A stretch of 64,000 nucleotides of DNA from Chryseobacterium rhizosphaerae (lineage in GTDB: Bacteria; Bacteroidota; Bacteroidia; Flavobacteriales; Weeksellaceae): NCBI RefSeq assembly GCF_003385455.1, contig NZ_QNUF01000011.1, positions 84,124 to 148,123 on the forward strand. The letters are read 5' to 3'. A program made the position numbers and the translations under genes. This document shows positions 55,415 to 63,915 of the stretch, in pieces; within the stretch, counting starts at the first letter, position 1; every line of letters starts with the position of its first letter. The notes below the pieces were generated by a model. That model saw only the letters and a list, made by a program, of their open reading frames with translations. It searched no databases and was not told the DNA's origin.

Positions 55415-56500
55415 CTAAAACCAGGCTGCCAGGCTCGTTGTCACAAAGAAATTCCCTTGTTTCATTTCACCGTTTTTCACAAAAACAGCATCTTTAGAGG
55501 TAAAGCCTCTGGCTTCAGTACGGAAAATCACATTCTTTAAGATTGCATAGTCTAGATTCAGGGAGTATCCAAAAGTCTGAAATCCATTGGGGGTCCCTGA
55601 ATTAATAATCACTCCTTTTTTATCATTATAATATTCAAATCTTCCAGCTAAGGCCCATTTTTGATCTAGTTGATATTTCATCTGTACATTAGGGCTGTAC
55701 CAGATATTATATTGCTCACTTCCTTTGGTTTTCTGCTCGGCCCCGATATCAAACCCCAGTAATGCTGAAAACTGATCCGTGAGTTGAAAGCTTCCAAACA
55801 AATCATGAAAATAACGCATTTTTTTATCCTCTTTTGCCTTATCATTTCCAATGAACGAACTGCTGTTCAAAGTAATTTTGTCATTAGGTTTATAGGTCAC
55901 CTGATGTCCAAAAGAAATACTCTGATTTCCCTCTGCTTTTGCAATGCGTTGCCATCCATTCAGTACCAATCCACTTAAAAACCATTTTCCGTTATCTGAA
56001 GTATAGGAAAGTTTGGCTCCGGTTTCAAAATAAGGAGAATTCTCTGCGGCAAGGCTTCTTGTCAAATTGATATTATCTTTTCCTATTGCACTTTCCCAAC
56101 CGATATGGGAAGGCATAATTCCGGCATCAATCCATAGGTTTTTATTCTTTGATATTTTGATTCCTATATTCGCTTCATTCACATAGCGCAGCGCGTCCTG
56201 TTCGGCAGCCATATTATCCTGGGCATAAGTTCCTGCCATTAGCGCTACATTAGCACGAAGATTCTCACTTTGATAATTTGCCTTTATGAGTCCCAGATTC
56301 AGATTTACTTCATTATGTCTGTTGTATGAGTACAAAAAATTTTGGCGAAGATGATTACCCGGTTCATTAGCATCGTAGGTGTAGAAAAGCTCTGCATAAG
56401 CAGAAAAGGTAACTTTATTTCCTATTTTCAATGAATCCGAAGATTGTGCTTTTGGGAAGAAAACGCCCAACAACATTCCTATAGCAATATATTTTTTCAC
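55415..56500 (-). CDS. Outer-membrane beta-barrel porin in the kdp run
   Basis: The 361-residue protein has a signal peptide (IAIGMLLGVFFPKAQ) and a strand-rich body with alternating aromatic residues, from FSAYAELFYTYDANEPGNH to the C-terminal VTTSLAAWF, which ends in Phe as barrels do. The motif series (NLWIDAGIMPSHIGWES, NSPYFETGAKLSYTS) fits the OmpL-like BBP2 porin family. Its start is 12 bases after the kdpC stop codon, so it is co-transcribed with kdpFABC. It may let potassium or other ions cross the outer membrane; selectivity is inference. Confidence 0.82.
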   Translation of the reverse strand: MKKYIAIGMLLGVFFPKAQSSDSLKIGNKVTFSAYAELFYTYDANEPGNHLRQNFLYSYNRHNEVNLNLGLIKANYQSENLRANVALMAGTYAQDNMAAEQDALRYVNEANIGIKISKNKNLWIDAGIMPSHIGWESAIGKDNINLTRSLAAENSPYFETGAKLSYTSDNGKWFLSGLVLNGWQRIAKAEGNQSISFGHQVTYKPNDKITLNSSSFIGNDKAKEDKKMRYFHDLFGSFQLTDQFSALLGFDIGAEQKTKGSEQYNIWYSPNVQMKYQLDQKWALAGRFEYYNDKKGVIINSGTPNGFQTFGYSLNLDYAILKNVIFRTEARGFTSKDAVFVKNGEMKQGNFFVTTSLAAWF

Positions 56501-56512
56501 GTTATTGTCTAA

Positions 56513-57070
56513 TTATTTTAATTGATCTAAAGCCATATTCAGCTTTAATACATTTACTTTTGATGGTCCGAAAAGTCCTAAGAGAGGCTTTTCAGTTTGA
56601 GTTTTAATTAAATCAGTGATCTTCTCTTCTGGAAGATTTCTTAGTTTAGCAATTCTTTTCACCTGGTATAAAGCCCCTTCCGGAGAGATATCAGGATCCA
56701 ATCCGCTTCCACTTGCTGTAGCCAGCTCTACAGGAACTTTAGTATTCTTCATTGCCGGATTATCAAGCTTTAAAGTATCCATTCTCTTCTGTACAGTTTC
56801 CAGATATTCTTCATTGCTGGGACCTTTATTGCTTCCTCCACTTCCTGCTGCATTATAGTTCACGCTGGAAGGACGTCCCTGAAAGTATTGATCAGATTTA
56901 AATTCCTGGCCAATATTTGCATAGAATTTCTGTCCTTTATAGGTAATAATCTCCGCATTTCCCTGGGTAGGTAATATTTTTGAACCTCCGTACACAATTA
57001 CTAAATAGATTCCCACCACAGCCAGCATTACAAGAGTCAGTCTGAATGCTGAAATAATATGATTTTTCAT
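56513..57070 (-). CDS. kdpC: Potassium-transporting ATPase subunit KdpC
   Basis: The 185-residue protein has one N-terminal membrane helix (about 7-29) and the KdpC motifs YFQGRPSSVNYNAAGSGGSN, GPSNEEYLETV and ATASGSGLDPDISPEGALYQ, then QVKRIAKLRNLPEEKI. KdpC is the periplasm-facing peripheral subunit of the high-affinity K+ pump and helps hold the KdpA-KdpB complex. It is 10 bases downstream of kdpB. Confidence 0.95.
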   Translation of the reverse strand: MKNHIISAFRLTLVMLAVVGIYLVIVYGGSKILPTQGNAEIITYKGQKFYANIGQEFKSDQYFQGRPSSVNYNAAGSGGSNKGPSNEEYLETVQKRMDTLKLDNPAMKNTKVPVELATASGSGLDPDISPEGALYQVKRIAKLRNLPEEKITDLIKTQTEKPLLGLFGPSKVNVLKLNMALDQLK

Positions 57071-57080
57071 TTTTTAAATT

Positions 57081-59120
57081 TTAATAGAATAAACTGATCA
57101 GTACATCAATGATTTTGATTCCAATAAACGGAACAATGACACCGCCTAACCCATAGATCAAAAGATTTCTTCTTAATAAGGCACTTGCTCCAATAGGTTT
57201 GTAAGCTACCCCTTTTAAAGCTAATGGAATAAGGAAAGGAATGATCACAGCATTGAAAATAACGGCTGATAAAATGGCTGTTTCCGGGCTATGAAGATTC
57301 ATGATATTCAATTTCTGCAATGAAGGGATAAACGTGATAAACAGGGCCGGAATAATGGCAAAGTATTTCGCAACATCGTTAGCAATACTGAAGGTTGTCA
57401 GTGTTCCACGGGTCATCAAAAGCTGTTTTCCAATCTCTACAATTTCAATCAGTTTTGTGGGGTCATTATCGAGGTCTACCATATTACCGGCTTCTTTTGC
57501 GGCTTGGGTTCCGCTGTTCATTGCCACCCCTACATCTGCCTGAGCTAATGCCGGAGCGTCATTTGTTCCATCCCCCATCATGGCTACCAGTTTGCCTTCC
57601 TGCTGTTCTTTTTTGATGTAGTTCATCTTATCTTCAGGCTTGGCTTCGGCAATAAAATCATCCACACCGGCTTTTTCTGCAATAAATTTTGCAGTTAAAG
57701 GGTTATCTCCGGTTACCATCACCGTTTTTACTCCCATTTTTCGCAGCCTTTGAAAACGCTCCTGAATTCCGGTTTTAATAATATCCTGAAGTTCAATTAC
57801 TCCCCATACTTTTTCATTGATTGCTACTACTAATGGAGTTCCTCCGTTTTCAGCAATTTTGGTAACAGCATCCTGTGTTTCCTGCGGGAAGATATTCCCG
57901 GCTTTTTCAGTCAGTTTTTTTATAGTGTCGTAAGCTCCTTTTCTGATCCTTGTGTCTTCAAAATCGATTCCTGAAGTTCTTGTTTCAGCCGTAAAATCAA
58001 TATAAGTAGGATTGGGAACTAATAAATCTTCTGATTTTAGCTGGCTTAATTCAATAATAGACTTTCCTTCCGGTGTTTCATCTGCTACAGAGCTCAATGC
58101 CGAAGCTTTAATAAAGTCTTCCTCCTTAATTCCGTTTGACGGATGGAAATGAGTGGCTTTTCTGTTTCCAATCGTGATTGTTCCCGTTTTATCAAGCAAC
58201 AGAACGTCAATATCACCTGCTGTTTCTACCGCTTTACCACTCTTGGTGATAACATTGGCTCTCAATGCTCTGTCCATTCCGGCAATACCAATGGCAGAAA
58301 GCAGTCCTCCGATGGTTGTCGGAATAAGGCAAACGAAAAGAGAGATGAATGCTGCTATTGTTATTGGCGTCTGCGCATAATCAGCAAAAGGTTTTAAAGT
58401 AAGGGTAACAATAATAAATGTAAGGGTAAACCCGGCTAAAAGTATGGTTAATGCGATTTCGTTAGGTGTTTTTTGTCTTGAAGCCCCTTCTACAAGAGCA
58501 ATCATCTTATCCAAAAATGATTCTCCCGGTTTTGTGGTTACTTTTACCTTTATTCTGTCTGATAATACTTTTGTTCCTCCTGTTACAGAGCTTTTATCTC
58601 CACCGGCCTCACGGATTACGGGAGCACTTTCTCCGGTAATTGCAGATTCGTCAATGGTTGCCAATCCTTCAATGATCTCTCCGTCCATTGGGATCTGATC
58701 TCCTGTTTCACAAAGGAAAATATCACCTAATTTCATTTCAGCAGACATTTTCAATGTAGTTTCCACCTGAAATCCGGGTTTATTGTCAACCACTAATTTG
58801 GCAGGTGTTTCCTCACGGGTTTTTCTAAGTGTATCAGCCTGTGCCTTTCCCCTTGCTTCTGCAATTGCTTCTGCAAAATTGGCGAACAGAACTGTAAAAA
58901 ATAATATAATAAAAACTAAAAAGTTATAAGAGAAGCTTCCCTGTGATGTATCACCGGTCAGGCTAAACATGCTTACGATAAACATGACAACGGTTCCGAT
59001 CTCCACCAGAAACATGACCGGATTTTTAAACATAATTTTCGGATTCAGCTTTACGAAAGACTGCTTAATCGCCTCGTTAACCAAATCTCTTTGAAACAAT
59101 GTTTGTGATTGATTTTTCAT
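57081..59120 (-). CDS. kdpB: Potassium-transporting P-type ATPase subunit KdpB
   Basis: I place the start at the ATG before KNQSQTLF, the usual KdpB N-terminus, not 11 codons upstream in non-coding sequence; this gives 679 residues. Motifs: [12 protein letters not shown] (actuator), [13 protein letters not shown] (phosphorylated Asp, about residue 310), [15 protein letters not shown], and [18 protein letters not shown] (hinge). KdpB hydrolyses ATP and drives K+ through KdpA. A 182-base gap separates it from kdpA, unusually long for this operon. Confidence 0.96.
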   Translation of the reverse strand: MKNQSQTLFQRDLVNEAIKQSFVKLNPKIMFKNPVMFLVEIGTVVMFIVSMFSLTGDTSQGSFSYNFLVFIILFFTVLFANFAEAIAEARGKAQADTLRKTREETPAKLVVDNKPGFQVETTLKMSAEMKLGDIFLCETGDQIPMDGEIIEGLATIDESAITGESAPVIREAGGDKSSVTGGTKVLSDRIKVKVTTKPGESFLDKMIALVEGASRQKTPNEIALTILLAGFTLTFIIVTLTLKPFADYAQTPITIAAFISLFVCLIPTTIGGLLSAIGIAGMDRALRANVITKSGKAVETAGDIDVLLLDKTGTITIGNRKATHFHPSNGIKEEDFIKASALSSVADETPEGKSIIELSQLKSEDLLVPNPTYIDFTAETRTSGIDFEDTRIRKGAYDTIKKLTEKAGNIFPQETQDAVTKIAENGGTPLVVAINEKVWGVIELQDIIKTGIQERFQRLRKMGVKTVMVTGDNPLTAKFIAEKAGVDDFIAEAKPEDKMNYIKKEQQEGKLVAMMGDGTNDAPALAQADVGVAMNSGTQAAKEAGNMVDLDNDPTKLIEIVEIGKQLLMTRGTLTTFSIANDVAKYFAIIPALFITFIPSLQKLNIMNLHSPETAILSAVIFNAVIIPFLIPLALKGVAYKPIGASALLRRNLLIYGLGGVIVPFIGIKIIDVLISLFY

Positions 59121-59302
59121 TTTTTTGAAAGAGTTTATATCATTATAAATCAATACTAACCATCAAGGGCAGCTAAAACTATAAGGAAGAAAATGGATAA
59201 TATTATGTGATGAACGTTTCAGTAAGTTTTTAGACTAACTTCCTCAGACGCTTCAGCTTCCTTAATGGCAGAATATTGATTTTAATTTTTAATGTTCATA
59301 TT
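59121..59302. other. Long kdpA-kdpB spacer
   Basis: 182 bases inside an otherwise tight operon. I find no credible ORF or -7 box. A GC-poor partial hairpin (GAAGCTGAAGCGTCTGAGGAAG on the minus strand) is the only structure seen. Confidence 0.4.
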
Positions 59303-61003
59303 TTATTTAGAGAAATACTGAATCTGCTCTGCAATAGGACCTAATGTCAATGCAGGGAAGAAAGACAATGCTGCAATAAGCAGGATAACTGCCAGAGTCA
59401 TAAAGCCAAAAGTAGCGGTATCCGTTTTCAGTGTTCCTGAACTTTCAGGGATGAATTTTTTCTGAGCCAATAATCCGGCTATGGCTATCGGTCCTATGAT
59501 TGGGATAAACCTTGATAGCAGCAGAACAATTCCTGTGGAAATATTCCACCATGGGGTATTGTCTCCCAGCCCTTCAAATCCGGATCCGTTGTTAGCAGAA
59601 GACGAGGTAAATTCGTAAAGCATTTCGCTGAATCCATGAAAGCCCGGGTTATTCAATGTTTTTGCTCCAAATTCAGGCAGGTAAGCCGTTAAAGCCGTTC
59701 CCACAAGAATTAAGAATGGGTGAAATAAAGCTACGATCATTGCAATCTTCATTTCTTTAGCTTCAATCTTTTTCCCCATAAATTCCGGTGTTCGTCCTAC
59801 CATCAGACCACTGATAAATACTGCAAGGATGATAAAGATGAAATAATTCAGAATACCAACTCCACAACCTCCATAGAAACAGTTGATCATCATGGCAAGC
59901 AATTCATTCATTCCCGAAAGCGGCATGGTGCTGTCATGCATAGAGTTTACAGAACCTGTTGAAATAACAGTGGTAGCAATACTCCAATATCCTGACGCAG
60001 CGCTCCCAAAGCGGATTTCCTTACCTTCCATAGCTCCCCGACTACTGTCTGCACCCATCTCTGTAATCAGCGGATTCCCACCTGTTTCATTAATTACATT
60101 TGGAATGGTTAGCGCAAGAAATCCAACAGTCATTACGGTAAAGATCACCCATGAAAGTTTTCTTTTTTTCAAGTAAAAGCCTAATGCAAAAACCAATGCA
60201 AACGGAATGATCATTTGAGTAACCATTTCTGTCATATTGGTCATATAATTAGGATTTTCCAGAGGATGAGCTGAATTGGCTCCAAAAAAACCACCTCCAT
60301 TGGTCCCCAAATGCTTAATAGCAACAAAAGCAGCTACAGGACCTCTTGAGACATCAATTTTTTGACCTTCTAAAGTTGTAATATGGTCTTTCCCTTCAAA
60401 AGTCATTGGACTTCCGTTAATGGAAAGTATTAAAGCAACAATTACACTTATGGGAACTAGGATCCTGATCATCGATTTGGTAAAATAATCATAGAAATTT
60501 CCCAGTTCGGTAGCTGTTTTATCTTTAAAAGCTTTAAAAAGGACCGCCATTGCTGCCATTCCCGTTGCTGCTGTTACAAACTGTAAAAACATAAGATAGA
60601 GCTGGCTTAAATAACTTACTCCCGTTTCCCCCGAATAATGCTGCAGATTACAATTAACTAAAAATGAAATAGCTGTATTAAAAGCCAGATCTGCAGTCAT
60701 ATTGGGATTCCCATCCGGGTTTAAAGGAAGCCAGGACTGATTCAGAAGGATTAAAAATCCAATGATGAACCAAACCAGATTAATTGTCAGCATGGCATAC
60801 ATATTCTGTTTCCAGCTCATCTGACGAGTCGGGTTAATTCCCGATATTTTATAAATTAACTTTTCGATCGGCTGAAAAACAGGATCTAAAAAAGTTTTCT
60901 TATATCCATAGACATTAGCTATATATTTACCCAAAAATATTCCGATAACTAATGTAATAGCAAACATTGCTATAATGCCTAAAATTTCTGTATTCATGAC
61001 CAT
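59303..61003 (-). CDS. kdpA: Potassium-transporting ATPase subunit KdpA
   Basis: The 566-residue protein has ten or more membrane helices and the four selectivity-filter regions of KdpA, including NCNLQHYSGETGVS, GTNGGGFFGANSAHPLENP, and SSANNGSGFEGL. It forms the K+ channel part of the KdpFABC pump in the inner membrane. Its ATG follows the kdpF stop codon without a gap (a second ATG lies two codons on). Upstream are kdpF and two more small ORFs. Confidence 0.96.
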   Translation of the reverse strand: MVMNTEILGIIAMFAITLVIGIFLGKYIANVYGYKKTFLDPVFQPIEKLIYKISGINPTRQMSWKQNMYAMLTINLVWFIIGFLILLNQSWLPLNPDGNPNMTADLAFNTAISFLVNCNLQHYSGETGVSYLSQLYLMFLQFVTAATGMAAMAVLFKAFKDKTATELGNFYDYFTKSMIRILVPISVIVALILSINGSPMTFEGKDHITTLEGQKIDVSRGPVAAFVAIKHLGTNGGGFFGANSAHPLENPNYMTNMTEMVTQMIIPFALVFALGFYLKKRKLSWVIFTVMTVGFLALTIPNVINETGGNPLITEMGADSSRGAMEGKEIRFGSAASGYWSIATTVISTGSVNSMHDSTMPLSGMNELLAMMINCFYGGCGVGILNYFIFIILAVFISGLMVGRTPEFMGKKIEAKEMKIAMIVALFHPFLILVGTALTAYLPEFGAKTLNNPGFHGFSEMLYEFTSSSANNGSGFEGLGDNTPWWNISTGIVLLLSRFIPIIGPIAIAGLLAQKKFIPESSGTLKTDTATFGFMTLAVILLIAALSFFPALTLGPIAEQIQYFSK

Positions 61004-61081
61004 TTAAAATTTTTCAGGTTTCACTAAAACATAACAGATGTACACAAAGGCAAGTATTGAAAGGAAAAATAAACTCCACAT
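61004..61081 (-). CDS. kdpF: KdpF, 25-residue subunit
   Basis: A 25-codon ORF (MWSLFFLSILAFVYICYVLV then KPEKF) forms one membrane helix with the LxxPEKF tail that marks KdpF proteins. KdpF stabilises the KdpABC complex in the membrane. The stop codon is followed at once by the kdpA start. The tail and position together make the assignment firm. Confidence 0.9.
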   Translation of the reverse strand: MWSLFFLSILAFVYICYVLVKPEKF

Positions 61082-61085
61082 AATT

Positions 61086-61169
61086 TTATATTCTATCAAA
61101 AAATTCAACTGATTTATATAAAAGCCAAAACAGGACTGCACAAAGCAGGACCAAACTTATCAACATCAT
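61086..61169 (-). CDS. Candidate small membrane protein upstream of kdpF
   Basis: A 27-codon ORF whose ATG overlaps the stop of the ORF before it (ATGA), ending 4 bases before kdpF. The product starts MMLISLVLLCAVLFWLLYKS and closes with VEFFDRI: a single hydrophobic helix with a charged tail, similar in design to KdpF but not in sequence. The overlap on one side and the tight spacing on the other argue for translation. It could be an extra Kdp subunit or regulator; no family is recognised. Confidence 0.6.
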   Translation of the reverse strand: MMLISLVLLCAVLFWLLYKSVEFFDRI

Positions 61170-61273
61170 ATCTTTATTATTAAGGTTAAAATAGTCAGCA
61201 ATACGTACGATACAATCAGCAGACTAAAAGTAGAGTGCTCCCGTTTTTTAAACGTTTTTCTTGAAATTGTCAT
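61166..61273 (-). CDS. Candidate 35-residue membrane protein at the head of kdp
   Basis: A 35-codon ORF with a basic N-terminus (MTISRKTFKKREH) and one hydrophobic helix (FSLLIVSYVLLTILTLIIK). The positive N-terminus suggests an N-in orientation. Its TGA overlaps the ATG of the next small ORF, so the two look translationally coupled. It is the first reading frame after the kdp regulator's terminator. I recognise no homologue. Chance is possible, but the coupled chain with kdpF and kdpA is unlikely to arise at random. Confidence 0.55.
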   Translation of the reverse strand: MTISRKTFKKREHSTFSLLIVSYVLLTILTLIIKI

Positions 61274-61387
61274 TTTTTAAATATTTTATTCATAGACTAT
61301 ATGCCAAAAGGAATTCCATTCTAAAAGACAAAGTCTTAACTATTTGCATTACAACATAATACATCAATTCAACAACCGGTATAAAAA
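61274..61387. promoter_or_regulatory. Presumed kdp promoter region, no standard box
   Basis: The region between the regulator's terminator and the first small ORF should hold the kdp promoter. I find no TAnnTTTG box on the minus strand. TTGGCAT at 61297-61291 resembles a sigma-54 -24 half-site, but the -12 half is poor. Confidence 0.35.
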
Positions 61388-61414
61388 CAAAAAAGCCTAT
61401 CAAAATGATAGGCT
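61388..61414 (-). terminator. Terminator of the response-regulator gene
   Basis: 9-bp arms AGCCTATCA and TGATAGGCT with a 3-base loop; on the minus strand a run of T follows. Confidence 0.75.
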
Positions 61415-61437
61415 CTTTATTAAAATGATAAAATAAT

Positions 61438-62763
61438 TTATTTCAATCCGTACTCTTCCAGTTTACGGTATAAGGTAGCAATACCAATCTCCAGTAACCT
61501 GGCAGCTTCAGCTTTATTTCCTTTCGTATACTGCAGTACTTTCTGTATATGTATTTTTTCCAGGGATCTTATGCTCAGGGAGTCACTTTCGGCCACTGCT
61601 TTCTCTGAATAGTGAGGAAGGCTTTCGGCATCAAGAATATTATTATCCATAAGAATCAGGCTTCGCTCTACGGCATTTCTCAATTCACGGATGTTCCCCT
61701 TCCAGTCATTTTTTTCCAGTGCTTTGTAGTAATCCGGATTCACCTCAATAGATGATAAATGCAGCTTATCTGAAAATAAATTAATAAAATATTTAGCCAG
61801 CATTTTTAAGTCTTCTTTCCGCTCTCTTAAAGCTGGAAGCGTAATTTCAAAAACATTCAGTCTAAAATAGAGGTCTTCTCTGAAGTTGCCTTGCTTTATT
61901 TCTTCTTCGAGGTTTCTGTTAGTTGCTGCTACAAGCCTAAAATCAGATCTTGAAAGCTTAGTTTCTCCCATTTTTATGAATTCTTTGGTTTCCAGTACCC
62001 TAAGCAGTTTTGCCTGAAGCTCAATGGGCATTTCTCCAATTTCATCCAGAAACAAAGTCCCTCCGTTGGCTTCTTCAATTAAACCTTTTTTATCCCTTAA
62101 TGCCCCTGTAAAAGCGCCTTGTTTATGTCCAAAAAGTTCACTTTCCAAGATATCCTTACTGAATGCAGAGCAATTGATCGCCACAAAATTATTTTTCTTT
62201 CTGTCGCTTCCTTCATGAATGGCATTGGCAAAAACCTCTTTCCCAGTTCCGGTTTCCCCTGTTAAAAGTACGGCAGCATCGGTTAAAGCAACTTTTTCAG
62301 CCAGCTTTTTAGCCTGTAAAATGATAGGAGAATGCCCAATAATTTGTTCAAACCCTTTTATGGTACCAGTCTGCTGAACAACTTTGGATCTGTTATCCTT
62401 TACTTTTTCCAGCGCCTTATATACCAATGGAATAATCTTCTCATTATCATCCCCTTTTACCAGGTAATCATAAGCGCCATTCTTCATGGCTTGTACAGCA
62501 TCTATAATATTTCCAAATGCTGTCATTAAAATAATCTCAAGGTTGGGATATTTTGTCTTTATTGATTTTATAAGCTCAACCCCAAAGGCATCAGGAAGGC
62601 GGACATCGCTTAAAACGACATCAAAATCATACTGCTCCAACATTGTCATCGCTGACCGTGCCGTAGAAGCTTCTTTTACGTTAAAATTTTCTTGGGAAAG
62701 GATCATACCTAATAACTTAAGGAGTTTGATCTCATCATCGATAATCAGAATATTTCCTGACAT
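61438..62763 (-). CDS. NtrC-type sigma-54 response regulator of the kdp locus
   Basis: The 441-residue protein has a receiver domain ([25 protein letters not shown] with the phospho-acceptor Asp near residue 53, ILMTAFG), an AAA+ domain with Walker [11 protein letters not shown], the sigma-54 contact loop GAFTGAL, Walker [12 protein letters not shown] and [13 protein letters not shown] [11 protein letters not shown], and a Fis-type helix-turn-helix ([17 protein letters not shown]). It activates sigma-54 promoters after phosphorylation. Its position upstream of kdp suggests that it replaces KdpE, an OmpR-type regulator in other bacteria; this is inference. A -7 box lies at 62789. Confidence 0.92.
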   Translation of the reverse strand: MSGNILIIDDEIKLLKLLGMILSQENFNVKEASTARSAMTMLEQYDFDVVLSDVRLPDAFGVELIKSIKTKYPNLEIILMTAFGNIIDAVQAMKNGAYDYLVKGDDNEKIIPLVYKALEKVKDNRSKVVQQTGTIKGFEQIIGHSPIILQAKKLAEKVALTDAAVLLTGETGTGKEVFANAIHEGSDRKKNNFVAINCSAFSKDILESELFGHKQGAFTGALRDKKGLIEEANGGTLFLDEIGEMPIELQAKLLRVLETKEFIKMGETKLSRSDFRLVAATNRNLEEEIKQGNFREDLYFRLNVFEITLPALRERKEDLKMLAKYFINLFSDKLHLSSIEVNPDYYKALEKNDWKGNIRELRNAVERSLILMDNNILDAESLPHYSEKAVAESDSLSIRSLEKIHIQKVLQYTKGNKAEAARLLEIGIATLYRKLEEYGLK

Positions 62764-62788
62764 TATAATTGTATTTGGAAAACTGATA

Positions 62789-62796
62789 CAAACTTA
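62789..62796 (-). promoter_or_regulatory. -7 box of the response regulator (TAAGTTTG)
   Basis: Exact TAnnTTTG on the minus strand, 25 bases before the start codon; no -33 TTG found. Confidence 0.4.
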
Positions 62797-62895
62797 TTGA
62801 ATTTATTCGAGTAAAATCCACTTATATCGGGAAATTTCTTTCTATAGATGGTCATTAGGGGAATCTTAGTACATTCGTTGAGAGTTCAGAGTGAT

Positions 62896-62937
62896 GAGTT
62901 AAGAGTTAAGAGTTAAGAATTAAGAGTTAGGAGTTAT
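62896..62937. repeat. Heptamer microsatellite (GAGTTAA)n, six units
   Basis: Six consecutive 7-base units, three exact GAGTTAA and three one-base variants, end 5 bases before the first long repeat copy. Confidence 0.7.
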
Positions 62938-62942
62938 GAAGA

Positions 62943-63208
62943 GTGAATGGTCAATAATTGCCCCTTGGTTGGAAAGTCAGTTTATTCAGGATACGAATAT
63001 TCAATAGGGACGGGCTTTAGCCCGTTCATATAAAAATACAAAAACAATCCATTGGCTTTAGCCCAAACATAAGCCAGCATAATTATCTTACGTACGTTGC
63101 CATTCTTAAGTTTGGGCTAAAGCCCTATTGGAAAATCGTTTTTTATAAATGGGCTAAAGCCCATTTCTATTGAATAATAAAATGAGTCCCAGAAATAATA
63201 AATGAGGA
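62943..63208 (+). repeat. Palindromic intergenic repeat, copy 1
   Basis: The unit runs from GTGAATGGTCAAT to AATAAATGAGGA. It contains ACGGGCTTTAGCCCGT, then TTGGCTTTAGCCCAA, then TTTGGGCTAAAGCCC and AAATGGGCTAAAGCCCATTT, all centred on GGGCTAAAGCCC-type palindromes. No ORF is present. Confidence 0.9.
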
Positions 63209-63224
63209 CTGATAAGTTATAAAT

Positions 63225-63494
63225 AATGAATGGTCAATGATTGACTCTTGATTGAAAAAGTTAGTTTATCCAGGATATGGATATTCAATAGGGACGGGCT
63301 TTAGCCCGTTCTTATAAAAATACAAAAACCATCCATTGGCTTTAGCCCAAACATAAGCCCGTATAATTATCTTACGTACATCGTCATTCTTGAATTTGGG
63401 CTAAAGCCCTATTGGAGAATCGTCTTTTGTAAATGGGCTAAAGCCCATTTCTATTGAATAATGAAATGAGTCCCAGAAATAATAAATGAGGAGT
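63225..63494 (+). repeat. Palindromic intergenic repeat, copy 2
   Basis: Same unit and order as copy 1 with scattered substitutions; closest to copy 3. Similarity with copy 3 continues beyond this boundary (ATCTAAAGATT, then ACTTTATCATACTC at about 63556). Confidence 0.9.
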
Positions 63495-63577
63495 CCTAGG
63501 AAAATATCTAAAGATTATTATAAGTATTGAATTCTAGAAATTGTATTCTGGGTAAACTTTATCATACTCACCCTCCC

Positions 63578-63600
63578 TTGTCATCCCGTAGGGATCTCAG
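63578..63600. repeat. Short dispersed motif, TTGTCATCCCGTAGGGATCT
   Basis: Resembles the left arm and flank of the inverted repeat at 55246 (TTGTCATTCCGAAGAGATTC). It contains an imperfect palindrome, ATCCCGTAGGGAT. Confidence 0.45.
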
Positions 63601-63645
63601 TATTGAACTTCAACATATGTTCTAATGAGTTAAGAATGATGAATA

Positions 63646-63915
63646 GTGAATGATCAATGACTGACTTCTGATTGCACAAAGTCAATTTATTCAGGATATG
63701 GACATTCAATAGGGACGGGCTTTAGCCCGTTCTTATAAAAATACAAAAACCATCCATCGGCTTTAGCCCAAACATAAGCCCGTATAATTATCTTACGTAC
63801 ATCGTCATTCTTAAGTTTGGGCTAAAGCCCTATTGGAAAATCGTTTTTTGTAAATGGGCTTTAGCCCATTTCTATTGAATAATGAAATGAGTCCCAGAAA
63901 TAATAAATGAGGAGT
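63646..63915 (+). repeat. Palindromic intergenic repeat, copy 3
   Basis: Same unit as copy 2. The third palindrome reads AAATGGGCTTTAGCCCATTT, a flipped centre that keeps the base pairing. Flanking similarity to copy 2 reaches the window end (ACTTTATCATACTC at about 63984), so the array may continue. Confidence 0.9.

Noticed and set aside
61133..61153. Sigma-54-like site TTGGTCCTGCTTTGTGCA (minus strand)
   Set aside because: GG and GC are 11 bases apart instead of 10, and it lies inside the small-ORF chain.
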